Shown piece by piece: positions 1 through 5,869 of a stretch of 9,539 nucleotides of DNA. Origin of the DNA: Candidatus Galligastranaerophilus gallistercoris (lineage in GTDB: Bacteria; Cyanobacteriota; Vampirovibrionia; Gastranaerophilales; Gastranaerophilaceae); contig DVJH01000023.1 of assembly GCA_018710795.1 (NCBI GenBank), forward strand, positions 1-9,539, given 5' to 3'. Each line of letters opens with the position of its first letter. Position 1 is the first letter of the stretch. A program made the position numbers and the translations under genes. Below the pieces are notes generated by a model. It worked only from the letters and a program-made list of their open reading frames with translations. It ran no database searches and was not told the DNA's origin.

Positions 1-621
1 AGGAGAAATAGCCTTTTTGCCGTCAAAAGACGATTCTATGACGCCCGATGTATCAATAACAAAATTTTTATCGGGATTAAGCCCGCTTGATGTTAAATAA
101 TTTCCCCGAACGGAAAGTTTGTATTTTAATAAATTATCATTAAAACTGACATTATAATCGGCAAGATTCATGTTAAGAAGGGATAAATCCGCCTTGAAAA
201 AAGATTTTTTTTGAAAATTAATATATTTCAAAATATCGAAACTGCCGTCATTGAGCCTTGAAAAACTCAAAGATACGCCGTCGGAAGAAACATCGTAAAT
301 TGCGATTTTTCTTTTTAAAAGAGGTAAAATCTTAACGCCGAACATAATCTCTTTGGCTTCAATAAAAGGTTTGGAATTATCGGGAGCCGAAATTGAAATA
401 TAGGGTGAATAAAAATTAAACGATAACCCCGAAAACGACGCATTTATATTATCGGAATTTAAAACAAGCCCCGTATTTTTATAAATAAGGGATTTTACAA
501 AACCGATATCCGAGAATTTATTTTTAATAAACAAACCGCAGGATAAAAAAAGAACGATAAATAATACCGCAAATACAAGAAGCGGTTTTAAAACTCCTCT
601 AAGTTTAAATTTCTTACCCAT
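1..621 (-). CDS. AsmA-like membrane-anchored envelope protein, N-terminal part
   Basis: The frame is open from an ATG at 619-621 to the window edge, giving 207 codons with the C-terminus missing. After a basic start (MGKKFKLRG) comes one membrane segment at about residues 11-32, then a beta-rich region. The stretch at about residues 77-125 follows the usual AsmA/TamB-type layout: a 'projection into envelope' strand, then 'ILPLLKRKIAIYDV', then a 'DGSFDI' turn that matches the 'LP.L..+I.I..v.ldg..l...r..DG..n' pattern of AsmA N-terminal domains. Known AsmA-like proteins are inner-membrane-anchored, span the periplasm and help lipid transport or outer-membrane homeostasis; that role here is inference from the family. 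No Shine-Dalgarno site is visible; a TATAAT box lies 6 bases before the ATG, so the message may be leaderless. It is divergent from the secreted-protein gene at 688. The assignment rests on motif pattern only, and a different large beta-rich envelope protein is possible. Confidence 0.7.
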   Translation of the reverse strand, partial: MGKKFKLRGVLKPLLVFAVLFIVLFLSCGLFIKNKFSDIGFVKSLIYKNTGLVLNSDNINASFSGLSFNFYSPYISISAPDNSKPFIEAKEIMFGVKILPLLKRKIAIYDVSSDGVSLSFSRLNDGSFDILKYINFQKKSFFKADLSLLNMNLADYNVSFNDNLLKYKLSVRGNYLTSSGLNPDKNFVIDTSGVIESSFDGKKAISP

Positions 622-627
622 AACAAA

Positions 628-657
628 ATTATACAAAAAATAAAACGCCTTTTGCAA
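628..657 (-). promoter_or_regulatory. Promoter of the AsmA-like gene (leaderless geometry)
   Basis: Read on the minus strand, TTGCAA (657-652) is followed after 18 bases by a perfect TATAAT (633-628), which ends 6 bases before the ATG at 621. A transcript starting 6-8 bases after the -10 box would begin at or next to the start codon. The -35 hexamer is its own reverse complement and also fits the divergent promoter. Confidence 0.55.
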
Positions 658-680
658 AAATTACAAAAATAATTTAAAAT
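652..680 (+). promoter_or_regulatory. Promoter of the secreted-protein gene at 688 (leaderless geometry)
   Basis: TTGCAA (652-657), a 17-base spacer and TAAAAT (675-680) form a sigma70-like promoter. The -10 box ends 7 bases before the ATG at 688, and no Shine-Dalgarno site lies in between. It uses the same palindromic -35 hexamer as the minus-strand promoter, so the two polymerases could not occupy both promoters at once. Confidence 0.55.
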
Positions 681-687
681 TCTAAAT

Positions 688-1242
688 ATGAAAAAAACGG
701 TTTACGTATTAATAATTTCGATATTTTCAATACTTTTTGCCCTATGTTCAAAGGCATATGCCGAGACGGCTTATCTTTTAAAAGATATGTTTATACCCGT
801 ATATCCGACAAAAGTATTGTCAACATCCGTTCAGGAAGAAGGCGATACGTTTTATTTCATCGTGCCTTCGGATATGTGGATAGAAGAATATAAAATCATA
901 CCGAAAAACAGTGTGGTTAAAGCAAAAATAACAATGTTAAAAATGCCGCTGACGGGAATCAATGCGGCAATGGTTATAAAAACGGAAGAAATAACTTTTC
1001 CTGACGGCGAAAAATATCCTATGACGGGAACCGTTACATATAAAGGCGAAAGGCAAATAGGCGGAGATTTGACACCGCCCGCTTCATATAATAAAGCGCT
1101 TCACCCCAGAAAGGGACAATACTACAATGCCGTAATAGCGCAATACGTCCCGAGCGGCGAATATGAATTCGGACAGCATGTAACGATTGGAACCGATGAA
1201 ATGCTGTATATTACGCTGGATGAAGATTTTATACGTTTTTAA
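688..1242 (+). CDS. Secreted protein of unknown function (184 aa), paralogue of the next gene
   Basis: The first 25 residues are a signal peptide: basic MKK, hydrophobic core, then AYA before Glu26 as the likely signal peptidase I site. Cys20 in 'FALC' does not make a good lipobox. The mature part (about 160 residues) looks beta-rich with no further membrane segment. Residues about 42-116 can be aligned by eye with residues about 60-138 of the neighbour at 1302: a strand starting near 'VLSTS', an 'IP..SVV' turn, and a 'TFPDGEKYP' turn that matches 'TTPQGYNIP' there. The C-terminal 'VTIGTDEMLYITL' matches 'LTVPSGAYLDIYF'. This strand pattern recalls the periplasmic domain of TrbI/VirB10-type proteins, but no secretion-system genes are nearby, so that is only a fold hint. 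It lacks the glycine zipper of its neighbour. No specific function is recognised. Confidence 0.85.
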   Translation: MKKTVYVLIISIFSILFALCSKAYAETAYLLKDMFIPVYPTKVLSTSVQEEGDTFYFIVPSDMWIEEYKIIPKNSVVKAKITMLKMPLTGINAAMVIKTEEITFPDGEKYPMTGTVTYKGERQIGGDLTPPASYNKALHPRKGQYYNAVIAQYVPSGEYEFGQHVTIGTDEMLYITLDEDFIRF

Positions 1243-1250
1243 ATATGATA

Positions 1251-1278
1251 TTCAGATTTGAATTATTTAATGTATAAT
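1251..1278 (+). promoter_or_regulatory. Probable promoter of the gene at 1302
   Basis: A perfect TATAAT lies at 1273-1278, with a weak -35 candidate TTCAGA at 1251-1256 (16-base spacer). It starts just after the upstream stop codon. Unlike its neighbours, this gene would have a short leader with a strong Shine-Dalgarno site (GGAGG at 1290-1294, 7 bases before the ATG), so it is probably translated in the ordinary way. Confidence 0.45.
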
Positions 1279-1301
1279 TAAAAAATAATGGAGGTTTTGA
1301 A

Positions 1302-2027
1302 ATGAAAAAAATTACGGGTTTACGTGTATTAACGGCACTTTTATTATCCGGAGCGCTTATTGTTCCCTGCGCTTATGCGGCAAATTTCTCATATTCGACG
1401 CCTAATACATACAATGCGCAAAATACGGGCAACCTGCAGGGGAAAGTTACTTATGTTCCCGCAGGAACCGTTTCAACGGTTATGCTTTCAAATTCGTTAA
1501 GCTCCGAATCGACAACGGTCGGCTCGCCCGTAAGCGTAACTCTCGTAAATGATCTTATGTATAACGGCAAATTAATCGCATCAAAAGGAAGCGTATTAAA
1601 CGGAACCGTAATAAAAGCCAAAAAAGCCGGTTTCGGAAACAGAAACGGGCAAATTCAGGTTATTTTCAATACCATGACAACTCCGCAAGGATATAATATT
1701 CCCGTTAATGCCGTCTTTAAAACAGATGATAACTCCGGAATCTTAAAAGGCGGCGCAACAAAAGACAGTGCAAAAGATTATGCCAAAAATACCGTAGTAG
1801 GCGCAGGTGCAGGTGCCGCACTGGGCACGGCAATGGGCGCTTTATCGGACGGCTCGGTAGGTAAAGGCGCCATATACGGCACGGCAATCGGCGGCGGCCT
1901 CGGATTAATTAAAGGTGCCGCAACCAAAGGCGACAATTTAACCGTTCCTTCGGGAGCATATCTTGATATTTATTTTACCCAGCCGATTACGCTTTCGGCG
2001 CCCGAAGAATATAAATACGAATATTAA
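1302..2027 (+). CDS. Secreted protein with TrbI/VirB10-like strands and a glycine-zipper segment
   Basis: The protein has 241 residues. Residues 1-26 are a signal peptide ending in AYA. A spacer rich in Asn, Tyr, Ser and Thr follows (27-50), then a beta-rich domain at about 50-140. Residues about 165-207 are dominated by Gly and Ala, with repeated small-xxx-small spacing typical of glycine zippers that pack in or across membranes. The domain resumes at about 211-230 with 'LTVPSGAYLDIYF'. The 'PAGT... SKGSVLNGTV ... PSGAYLDIYF' strand-turn pattern resembles the C-terminal domain of TrbI/VirB10 proteins and also the shorter neighbour at 688. A strong GGAGG ribosome site 7 bases upstream fixes the start. 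The zipper suggests membrane association, perhaps in the outer membrane, though that is inference. The Ton-like operon begins 82 bases downstream, so a shared envelope role is plausible but not shown. Confidence 0.85.
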   Translation: MKKITGLRVLTALLLSGALIVPCAYAANFSYSTPNTYNAQNTGNLQGKVTYVPAGTVSTVMLSNSLSSESTTVGSPVSVTLVNDLMYNGKLIASKGSVLNGTVIKAKKAGFGNRNGQIQVIFNTMTTPQGYNIPVNAVFKTDDNSGILKGGATKDSAKDYAKNTVVGAGAGAALGTAMGALSDGSVGKGAIYGTAIGGGLGLIKGAATKGDNLTVPSGAYLDIYFTQPITLSAPEEYKYEY

Positions 2028-2109
2028 TATAAAAGCTTAAACAAATAGGCTATTTTAAAAAACAAAACATTACTTAAAAATAAAAAAGTACCATACAAAA
2101 AGTGATAAA

Positions 2110-3363
2110 ATGAACCAGCAGACAAGCAAATTTAATGTAGAAGAGGATGATAAGAACAAGGGGGTTTGTACAAAAACTCTCCCTAATGCCTTTGAAGACG
2201 ACAGCAAAGATTTTTGGAAATATCTTGCGATTTCAACGGTTCTTCACCCTCTTGCCGCATTTATTATATGGGGAAGCTTTTGGATTCTTGTTTTACTAGG
2301 CATTCATAACCCTCTTGCAAACAGACCCGAATGGAAAACAAAAGACATTGAGTTTGTACTCACAATGAACGAAGCGGACCCTATAGACAAAAATACAAAA
2401 TATCGCTCGGACAGAAATTCGCGTGCGGGGGGTAAACATGACCCCACAAGAAAAGTTTCAATGCCCTCTCCCGCACCGTCGCCCGCTCCGGCACCCGCAC
2501 AAAAACCTGCAGTAGCGCCGAAACAAGCGGCACCAAAAGTGCAAAAACAAACTCCAAAACCTGCCGCTCCCGTTCAAAAACAACCCGTAAAACAACAGGC
2601 GGCGCCCAAACCTCAGACGCAGCCCAAAAAAGCGGAAGCACCGGCGCCAAAAGCTCCGAGCAGACCGTCCGTACCGAATGCACCCGTGCAAAGACCGGTG
2701 TTAAAACCTGCGGCAACAACCCCGAAACCGCAAATGCCAAAGCTTGCAAAAGCACCTTCAAGCCCGTTTAAGGTTGAAGTTCCGAAAACTTCGGCACCTG
2801 TCGGCAAAGGCTTTTCAACATCAAGCGGCACTGCGTCATCCGGAGGCGGAGGCGGACAAGGTTCGCAATCGGGCGCAAAAACGGGCACAAGTTTAGCCGG
2901 TATGCCTGCACCTCAATTTTCAACTTCAAGAAGTTCGGGAAGCTCATCCGGTACATCAAGAGGATCTTCAACAGGCTCGCAAGGCAGAGGTACATACGGA
3001 ACGGGTAATATGGGTAACCCCGGACCCGGAAACCCTTCGGGAGCCCCCGGTATTGACGCAATAAAATCACCCCAGTGGGGTCCTTATATGAGAGAATTGG
3101 AATCAAAAATAAAACGCAATTGGCATCCGCCCAAAGGCGACACGTCAAAAAGAGTTGTACTGTTGTTTAAAGTCGGAAAAAGAGGAGAACTTTTATCCGT
3201 TAAAGTTCAAAAAACTTCAGGCTCACAATCCAATGATCAGGCAGCAATTTCAGCCGTACAAATGTCGGCGCCTTTTAGAGCGCTTCCTCCCGAATTTACG
3301 GGTTCAAGCGTAGAAATTGAGTTTACGTTTGATTATAACGTACTCGGTGCAAGTTACAGATAA
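2110..3363 (+). CDS. TonB-family energy transducer with a long Pro/Ala/Lys and Gly/Ser linker
   Basis: The layout in the 417 residues is that of TonB/TolA. There is a hydrophilic cytoplasmic start of about 37 residues, a membrane helix at about 38-65, and a short segment with the basic box 'RNSRAGGKHDP' (about 101-111). A Pro/Ala/Lys/Gln-rich stretch follows at about 118-219 and a Gly/Ser-rich stretch at about 231-317. The TonB C-terminal domain covers about 321-417, with 'YMRELESKIKRNWHPP', 'GELLSVKVQKTSGS' and the closing strand 'VEIEFTFDYNV'. The membrane helix has Ser42 and His46 in the SxxxH spacing seen in TonB and TolA, where it contacts ExbB/TolQ. At 417 residues it is much longer than E. 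coli TonB (239), mainly because of the linker. It heads an operon with exbB and two exbD genes. No clear Shine-Dalgarno site precedes the ATG; no other in-frame start lies before the helix. The outer-membrane partner is not in the window. Confidence 0.9.
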   Translation: MNQQTSKFNVEEDDKNKGVCTKTLPNAFEDDSKDFWKYLAISTVLHPLAAFIIWGSFWILVLLGIHNPLANRPEWKTKDIEFVLTMNEADPIDKNTKYRSDRNSRAGGKHDPTRKVSMPSPAPSPAPAPAQKPAVAPKQAAPKVQKQTPKPAAPVQKQPVKQQAAPKPQTQPKKAEAPAPKAPSRPSVPNAPVQRPVLKPAATTPKPQMPKLAKAPSSPFKVEVPKTSAPVGKGFSTSSGTASSGGGGGQGSQSGAKTGTSLAGMPAPQFSTSRSSGSSSGTSRGSSTGSQGRGTYGTGNMGNPGPGNPSGAPGIDAIKSPQWGPYMRELESKIKRNWHPPKGDTSKRVVLLFKVGKRGELLSVKVQKTSGSQSNDQAAISAVQMSAPFRALPPEFTGSSVEIEFTFDYNVLGASYR

Positions 3364-3386
3364 TATAATGATAGGGGAAAAATAAA

Positions 3387-4034
3387 ATGGAACTTTTAAT
3401 TAAATCATTTTTACTGGATTGGCCGGTATTAACACCGATTTTAATCTGTTCGTTTCTGGTTATTGCGGTTGCAATCGAAAAAATCAGATACTACAGCAAA
3501 AACAAACGCGATATAGGACAATTTATTCAAAACCTGCAATTGGCGCTTGCAAAAAATAATATAGGACAGGCAAGGCAGCTTTCAAGCAATTTAGGCGGCA
3601 TAATTTCGGAGATGACAGAAGAGGGTTTGAGAATTTATACCGAACAAAGAGCCGGCTTTTCAAGAGCTTACGACATTTCAAGCTCGCTTGCTTCAAGAAA
3701 ACTTGAAAAACACCTTAATATTCTGGGTACAATCGGCGGCGTTGCGCCTTTCTTGGGGTTATTCGGCACGGTTGTCAGAATTTTATACACCTTTCAGGAT
3801 TTGGCAACAAAAGGAAACCAATCCGCAGAAGTTGCAACCGGTATAGCGTCAGCCCTTGTTGCAACGGCGTTCGGTCTCGGTGTTGCGATTGTTGCAGTTA
3901 TTTTATATAACTATTTCCAAAGTGTCGTTACAAGATTTGAAAGCGACTTTAAATTAATCAAACTGGTATTTTTAAGCTTTATCGATTCGGACGAAGAAGT
4001 TCATGTCGATGAAACGGGCACCATAGCAATCTAG
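3387..4034 (+). CDS. exbB: ExbB/TolQ-family proton channel subunit, with Ser at the usual Glu site
   Basis: ExbB pentamers form the inner-membrane channel that, with ExbD, turns proton flow into movement of TonB. This 215-residue protein has the three expected membrane helices: about 10-32, about 110-135 and about 150-176, with the long cytoplasmic loop between the first two. The second helix carries 'FLGLFGTVV' with Thr128, matching E. coli ExbB Thr148. The third has 'GIASALVATAFGL' with Thr160, matching Thr181. In that motif E. coli ExbB and TolQ have 'GIAEALLATA' or 'GIAEALIATA'; here the Glu (E176 in ExbB) is Ser155, encoded by TCA. The flanking residues agree, so the alignment is firm. 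AGGGGA 9-10 bases upstream is the ribosome site. The stop of the TonB-like gene is 23 bases upstream and exbD starts 11 bases downstream, so it is part of one operon. It could be called TolQ equally well. Confidence 0.93.
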   Translation: MELLIKSFLLDWPVLTPILICSFLVIAVAIEKIRYYSKNKRDIGQFIQNLQLALAKNNIGQARQLSSNLGGIISEMTEEGLRIYTEQRAGFSRAYDISSSLASRKLEKHLNILGTIGGVAPFLGLFGTVVRILYTFQDLATKGNQSAEVATGIASALVATAFGLGVAIVAVILYNYFQSVVTRFESDFKLIKLVFLSFIDSDEEVHVDETGTIAI

Positions 4035-4045
4035 TCGGAGAAAAT

Positions 4046-4501
4046 ATGGCAATCAAAGTCAGCAAAGAAACGGGCGGAAAAAAGCAAACGTTCAATGAAA
4101 TTAATATAACACCACTGACGGATATTTTCCTTGTGCTTTTAATTATCATGATGGTAATAGCGCCCAGCTTTCAATCCATAGATAATAATATCAATATGCC
4201 GGAGATTACTTCAGGCACGGGCATTGAAGAATTAAACGCAAACATTTCGGTAACAAAAAACGGCGAAATTTTCTTAAATTCGGAAAAAATCACACTCGAT
4301 ACGCTTGAAGAAAAACTTGCGCTTCTTGTTAAAGAAAACGAAGCAAAAGAAGTTATAGTAAGAGCGGATAAAGACGCAAAAAGTTCCGAGATATTAAACA
4401 TTATGAATGCCGCACAAAATGCGGGCTATAAAAAGCTCGTTGTTGCGGGCGAGCCCTTATCCAAAAAAGAACAGGAAGAACTAGAAAAGAGCGCAGAATG
4501 A
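4046..4501 (+). CDS. exbD: ExbD/TolR-family protein, first copy
   Basis: The protein has 151 residues: a short cytoplasmic tail, one membrane helix at about 24-42 and a periplasmic domain. The signature 'NEINITPLTDIFLV' spans residues 17-30. Asp26 is the proton-carrying residue matching Asp25 of E. coli ExbD and Asp23 of TolR, so the motor's acid site is present. The periplasmic part shows the family order: 'NISVTKNGEIFLNSEKI' strands, 'VIVRADKDAKSSEILNIMNAAQNAGYKKLVVAGEP'-type helix and strand (given here in pieces: RADKDAKSSEIL, AAQNAGYKKLVVAG). It ends in a Lys/Glu-rich tail not found in the second copy. GGAG at 4037-4040 is the ribosome site, and the ATG is 11 bases after the exbB stop. 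Its stop overlaps the next start (ATGA), which usually means coupled translation of the two copies. ExbD and TolR cannot be told apart from sequence alone here. Confidence 0.93.
   Translation: MAIKVSKETGGKKQTFNEINITPLTDIFLVLLIIMMVIAPSFQSIDNNINMPEITSGTGIEELNANISVTKNGEIFLNSEKITLDTLEEKLALLVKENEAKEVIVRADKDAKSSEILNIMNAAQNAGYKKLVVAGEPLSKKEQEELEKSAE
4094..4164 (+). repeat. 71-bp block shared with the second exbD, copy 1
   Basis: This block matches 4516-4586 at 64 of 71 bases by eye count, without gaps. All seven differences are synonymous. It encodes the membrane helix and the conserved Asp. It ends sharply at the 'IAP' codons; downstream the two genes no longer resemble each other at the DNA level. 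Confidence 0.85.
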
Positions 4502-4887
4502 AAAGACCGACTTTTAATGAAATCAATATAACGCCTTTAACGGACATTTTCCTTGTGCTTTTGATTATCATGATGGTAATAGCGCCTATGCTGGACCAGC
4601 AGGGTTTAAAACTTTCCATCCCCGAATATGTTGAACAAAATGAAACCGATACGGATAAAGAATCAAAAATCTTAACGGTTGTTGTAGATGAAAATAACAA
4701 CTATTATATAGGCGATATTCAAATTCCCGCAGAAAAATTATCCCAAGAAATCAAAGAAAGAACAAAAGTTTTATCGGACGGGCTTATGATAGAAGTAATG
4801 GGAAATTCAAACCATGGCGCCGTTGTAAAATTAATGGATGTCGCAAGGAATACCGGTGTTAAAGCAATTTCCATAACCGAAATTTAA
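4498..4887 (+). CDS. exbD: ExbD/TolR-family protein, second copy
   Basis: This second ExbD/TolR protein has 129 residues and starts inside the first copy's stop codon (ATGA overlap). Its cytoplasmic tail is only about five residues (MKRPT), compared with about 15 in the first copy. The membrane helix (about 14-32) is identical in protein sequence to that of copy 1, with Asp16 as the conserved acid. The periplasmic part differs: 'LKLSIPEYVEQ', 'LTVVVDENNNYYIGD', then a helix-strand end 'LMDVARNTGVKAISITE' that is typical of the family. Having both copies suggests a mixed ExbB-ExbD1-ExbD2 motor, as in the AglRQS gliding motor of Myxococcus, where one TolQ-like and two TolR-like proteins work together. 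Extending that comparison to this operon is inference. No strong ribosome site is seen, so translation probably depends on coupling to copy 1. Confidence 0.93.
   Translation: MKRPTFNEINITPLTDIFLVLLIIMMVIAPMLDQQGLKLSIPEYVEQNETDTDKESKILTVVVDENNNYYIGDIQIPAEKLSQEIKERTKVLSDGLMIEVMGNSNHGAVVKLMDVARNTGVKAISITEI
4516..4586 (+). repeat. 71-bp block shared with the first exbD, copy 2
   Basis: This is the partner of 4094-4164, with 64 of 71 bases identical and all changes silent. It includes an unbroken 23-base match at its 3' end (4564-4586). Confidence 0.85.
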
Positions 4888-4905
4888 CAAAGAGGATGCA
4901 GGAAA

Positions 4906-5844
4906 GTGAAAAAGTTTATTTTAGCGGCAGTTATCATACTGTTTTTTGCGGCGGTCTGGCAATGTTTAAAGAGTATAAAACAATTAAATAACCCCGTATC
5001 ATTCAAGAGTTTTGAACCCGCAAAAACGGAGCGGAAAAATGCCCGCAAAATTGCTTATGAAAATATGAAAAGGGGAACCGGCATTATATGGATAAATTCT
5101 CCGAGCGAATACGACAATCTGACTAAAAAAGAAATATTCGATATAAGAAAAAAATACGTAAAAGAATCAATTTTCGCATCCAGAGATTATGAACCCTCCG
5201 AGGTCGTTTTTGGTGCAATTCAAGATAATAAACCTTGGTACGGATTGGATTATTACTATTGCGCCGCATATTATACGGGAAAACCCGAAATATTATCGGG
5301 TCCGTCAGAAGAAAGCAGGTACATAAATAACCCGGCAATGCTTGTAGGTTATAATTGCGGCGGAATAATGCCGAATGAAAATTATCTTGATATATGCAGA
5401 CAAAGAAACCTTGATATGCCAAGATACCTGCAAGCAACCAAAATCGGGGAAACAAAGGCAAGGATTACCGCAAAACATTTATTGCCCAAGCACGGACAGA
5501 TTTGCAGCCTCGTCGGGCTGAATGCCAGAGATTTGGGATACAATTATGCATACGTCGATAAAGCTGAAAATGTCAAATTTGATAACGAAATAAATATAAC
5601 AAACCAAATATATTCCTTTAGAGATTTTCTTCACACAGGGCAAAGCTGCAAAATACAAGGAGGCTGCACAAACGCATCCCCGCTGCAGCGGGAATTGCTG
5701 TTTGAATTGGATAATGACAAAGAAGCAAGCATAGGAATAAAATTATGGGCGAAAAAACCCAAAAGCATAAATGAACCTGAAGACATATATTACGATATAA
5801 ATATACAAAAAAGAAACAAAAATATGGGCTACTATATAAAATAA
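4906..5844 (+). CDS. Exported protein of unknown function with seven cysteines (312 aa)
   Basis: I do not recognise this family. The N-terminus (MKKFILAAVIILFFAAVWQC) is a signal peptide or uncleaved anchor; Cys20 lies where a lipobox could end, but 'VWQC' is a poor match. The remaining 290 residues are polar and rich in Tyr and Asn. Cysteines are at 20, 119, 151, 164, 200, 248 and 254; the last six could form three disulfides in the periplasm. Notable stretches are 'WYGLDYYYCAAYYTG' (111-125), 'SGPSEESRYINNP' (131-143), 'GYNCGG' (148-153) and 'CKIQGGC' (248-254). The C-terminus is basic. Translation starts at GTG, with AGAGG 10 bases upstream; an ATG at 4896 is out of frame. It begins 18 bases after exbD copy 2 and is the last gene of the operon. 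It may therefore be a periplasmic partner or client of the Ton-like motor, though its neighbours are the only evidence. Its stop codon lies inside the terminator stem. Confidence 0.85.
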   Translation: MKKFILAAVIILFFAAVWQCLKSIKQLNNPVSFKSFEPAKTERKNARKIAYENMKRGTGIIWINSPSEYDNLTKKEIFDIRKKYVKESIFASRDYEPSEVVFGAIQDNKPWYGLDYYYCAAYYTGKPEILSGPSEESRYINNPAMLVGYNCGGIMPNENYLDICRQRNLDMPRYLQATKIGETKARITAKHLLPKHGQICSLVGLNARDLGYNYAYVDKAENVKFDNEINITNQIYSFRDFLHTGQSCKIQGGCTNASPLQRELLFELDNDKEASIGIKLWAKKPKSINEPEDIYYDINIQKRNKNMGYYIK

Positions 5845-5869
5845 GAAGGGCGTTAACCCTTCTTATTTT
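5838..5869. terminator. Bidirectional terminator between the Ton-like operon and clpX
   Basis: A perfect 13-bp inverted repeat (5838-5850 and 5857-5869) encloses a 6-base loop at 5851-5856. It has a GC-rich inner stem (GAAGGG/CCCTTC) with an A-tract on the left and a T-tract on the right, so each strand reads as a stem followed by a U-rich tail. The TAA of the unknown gene (5842-5844) is inside the stem, and the clpX stop (5870-5868) overlaps its right end. Confidence 0.88.

Noticed and set aside
742..750. Lipoprotein cysteine (Cys20) in the secreted protein at 688
   Set aside because: The residues before Cys (F-A-L) do not fit a lipobox, and an AYA signal peptidase I site follows shortly after.
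2028..2109. Possible terminator or promoter between the gene at 1302 and the TonB-like gene
   Set aside because: The only inverted match (around AAATAG/CTATTT) has no loop, and the stem alternatives need bulges. The best promoter candidates match the consensus poorly. It remains open whether the operon starts here or further upstream.
3069..3081. Short perfect hairpin (5-bp stem, 3-base loop) inside the TonB-like gene
   Set aside because: It lies within coding sequence, has no T-tract and is explained by the Pro-Gln-Trp-Gly codons.
2381..3148. Several open frames on the minus strand opposite the TonB-like gene
   Set aside because: They are shadows of the Pro/Ala/Lys- and Gly/Ser-rich coding sequence, have strange compositions (Cys/Arg/Phe- or Pro-rich) and no ribosome sites; the plus-strand protein has clear domains.
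3364..3369. TATAAT right after the stop of the TonB-like gene, as a promoter for exbB
   Set aside because: No matching -35 box is found at 16-18 bases upstream, and the gene has a good ribosome site and close operon spacing; chance is a sufficient explanation.
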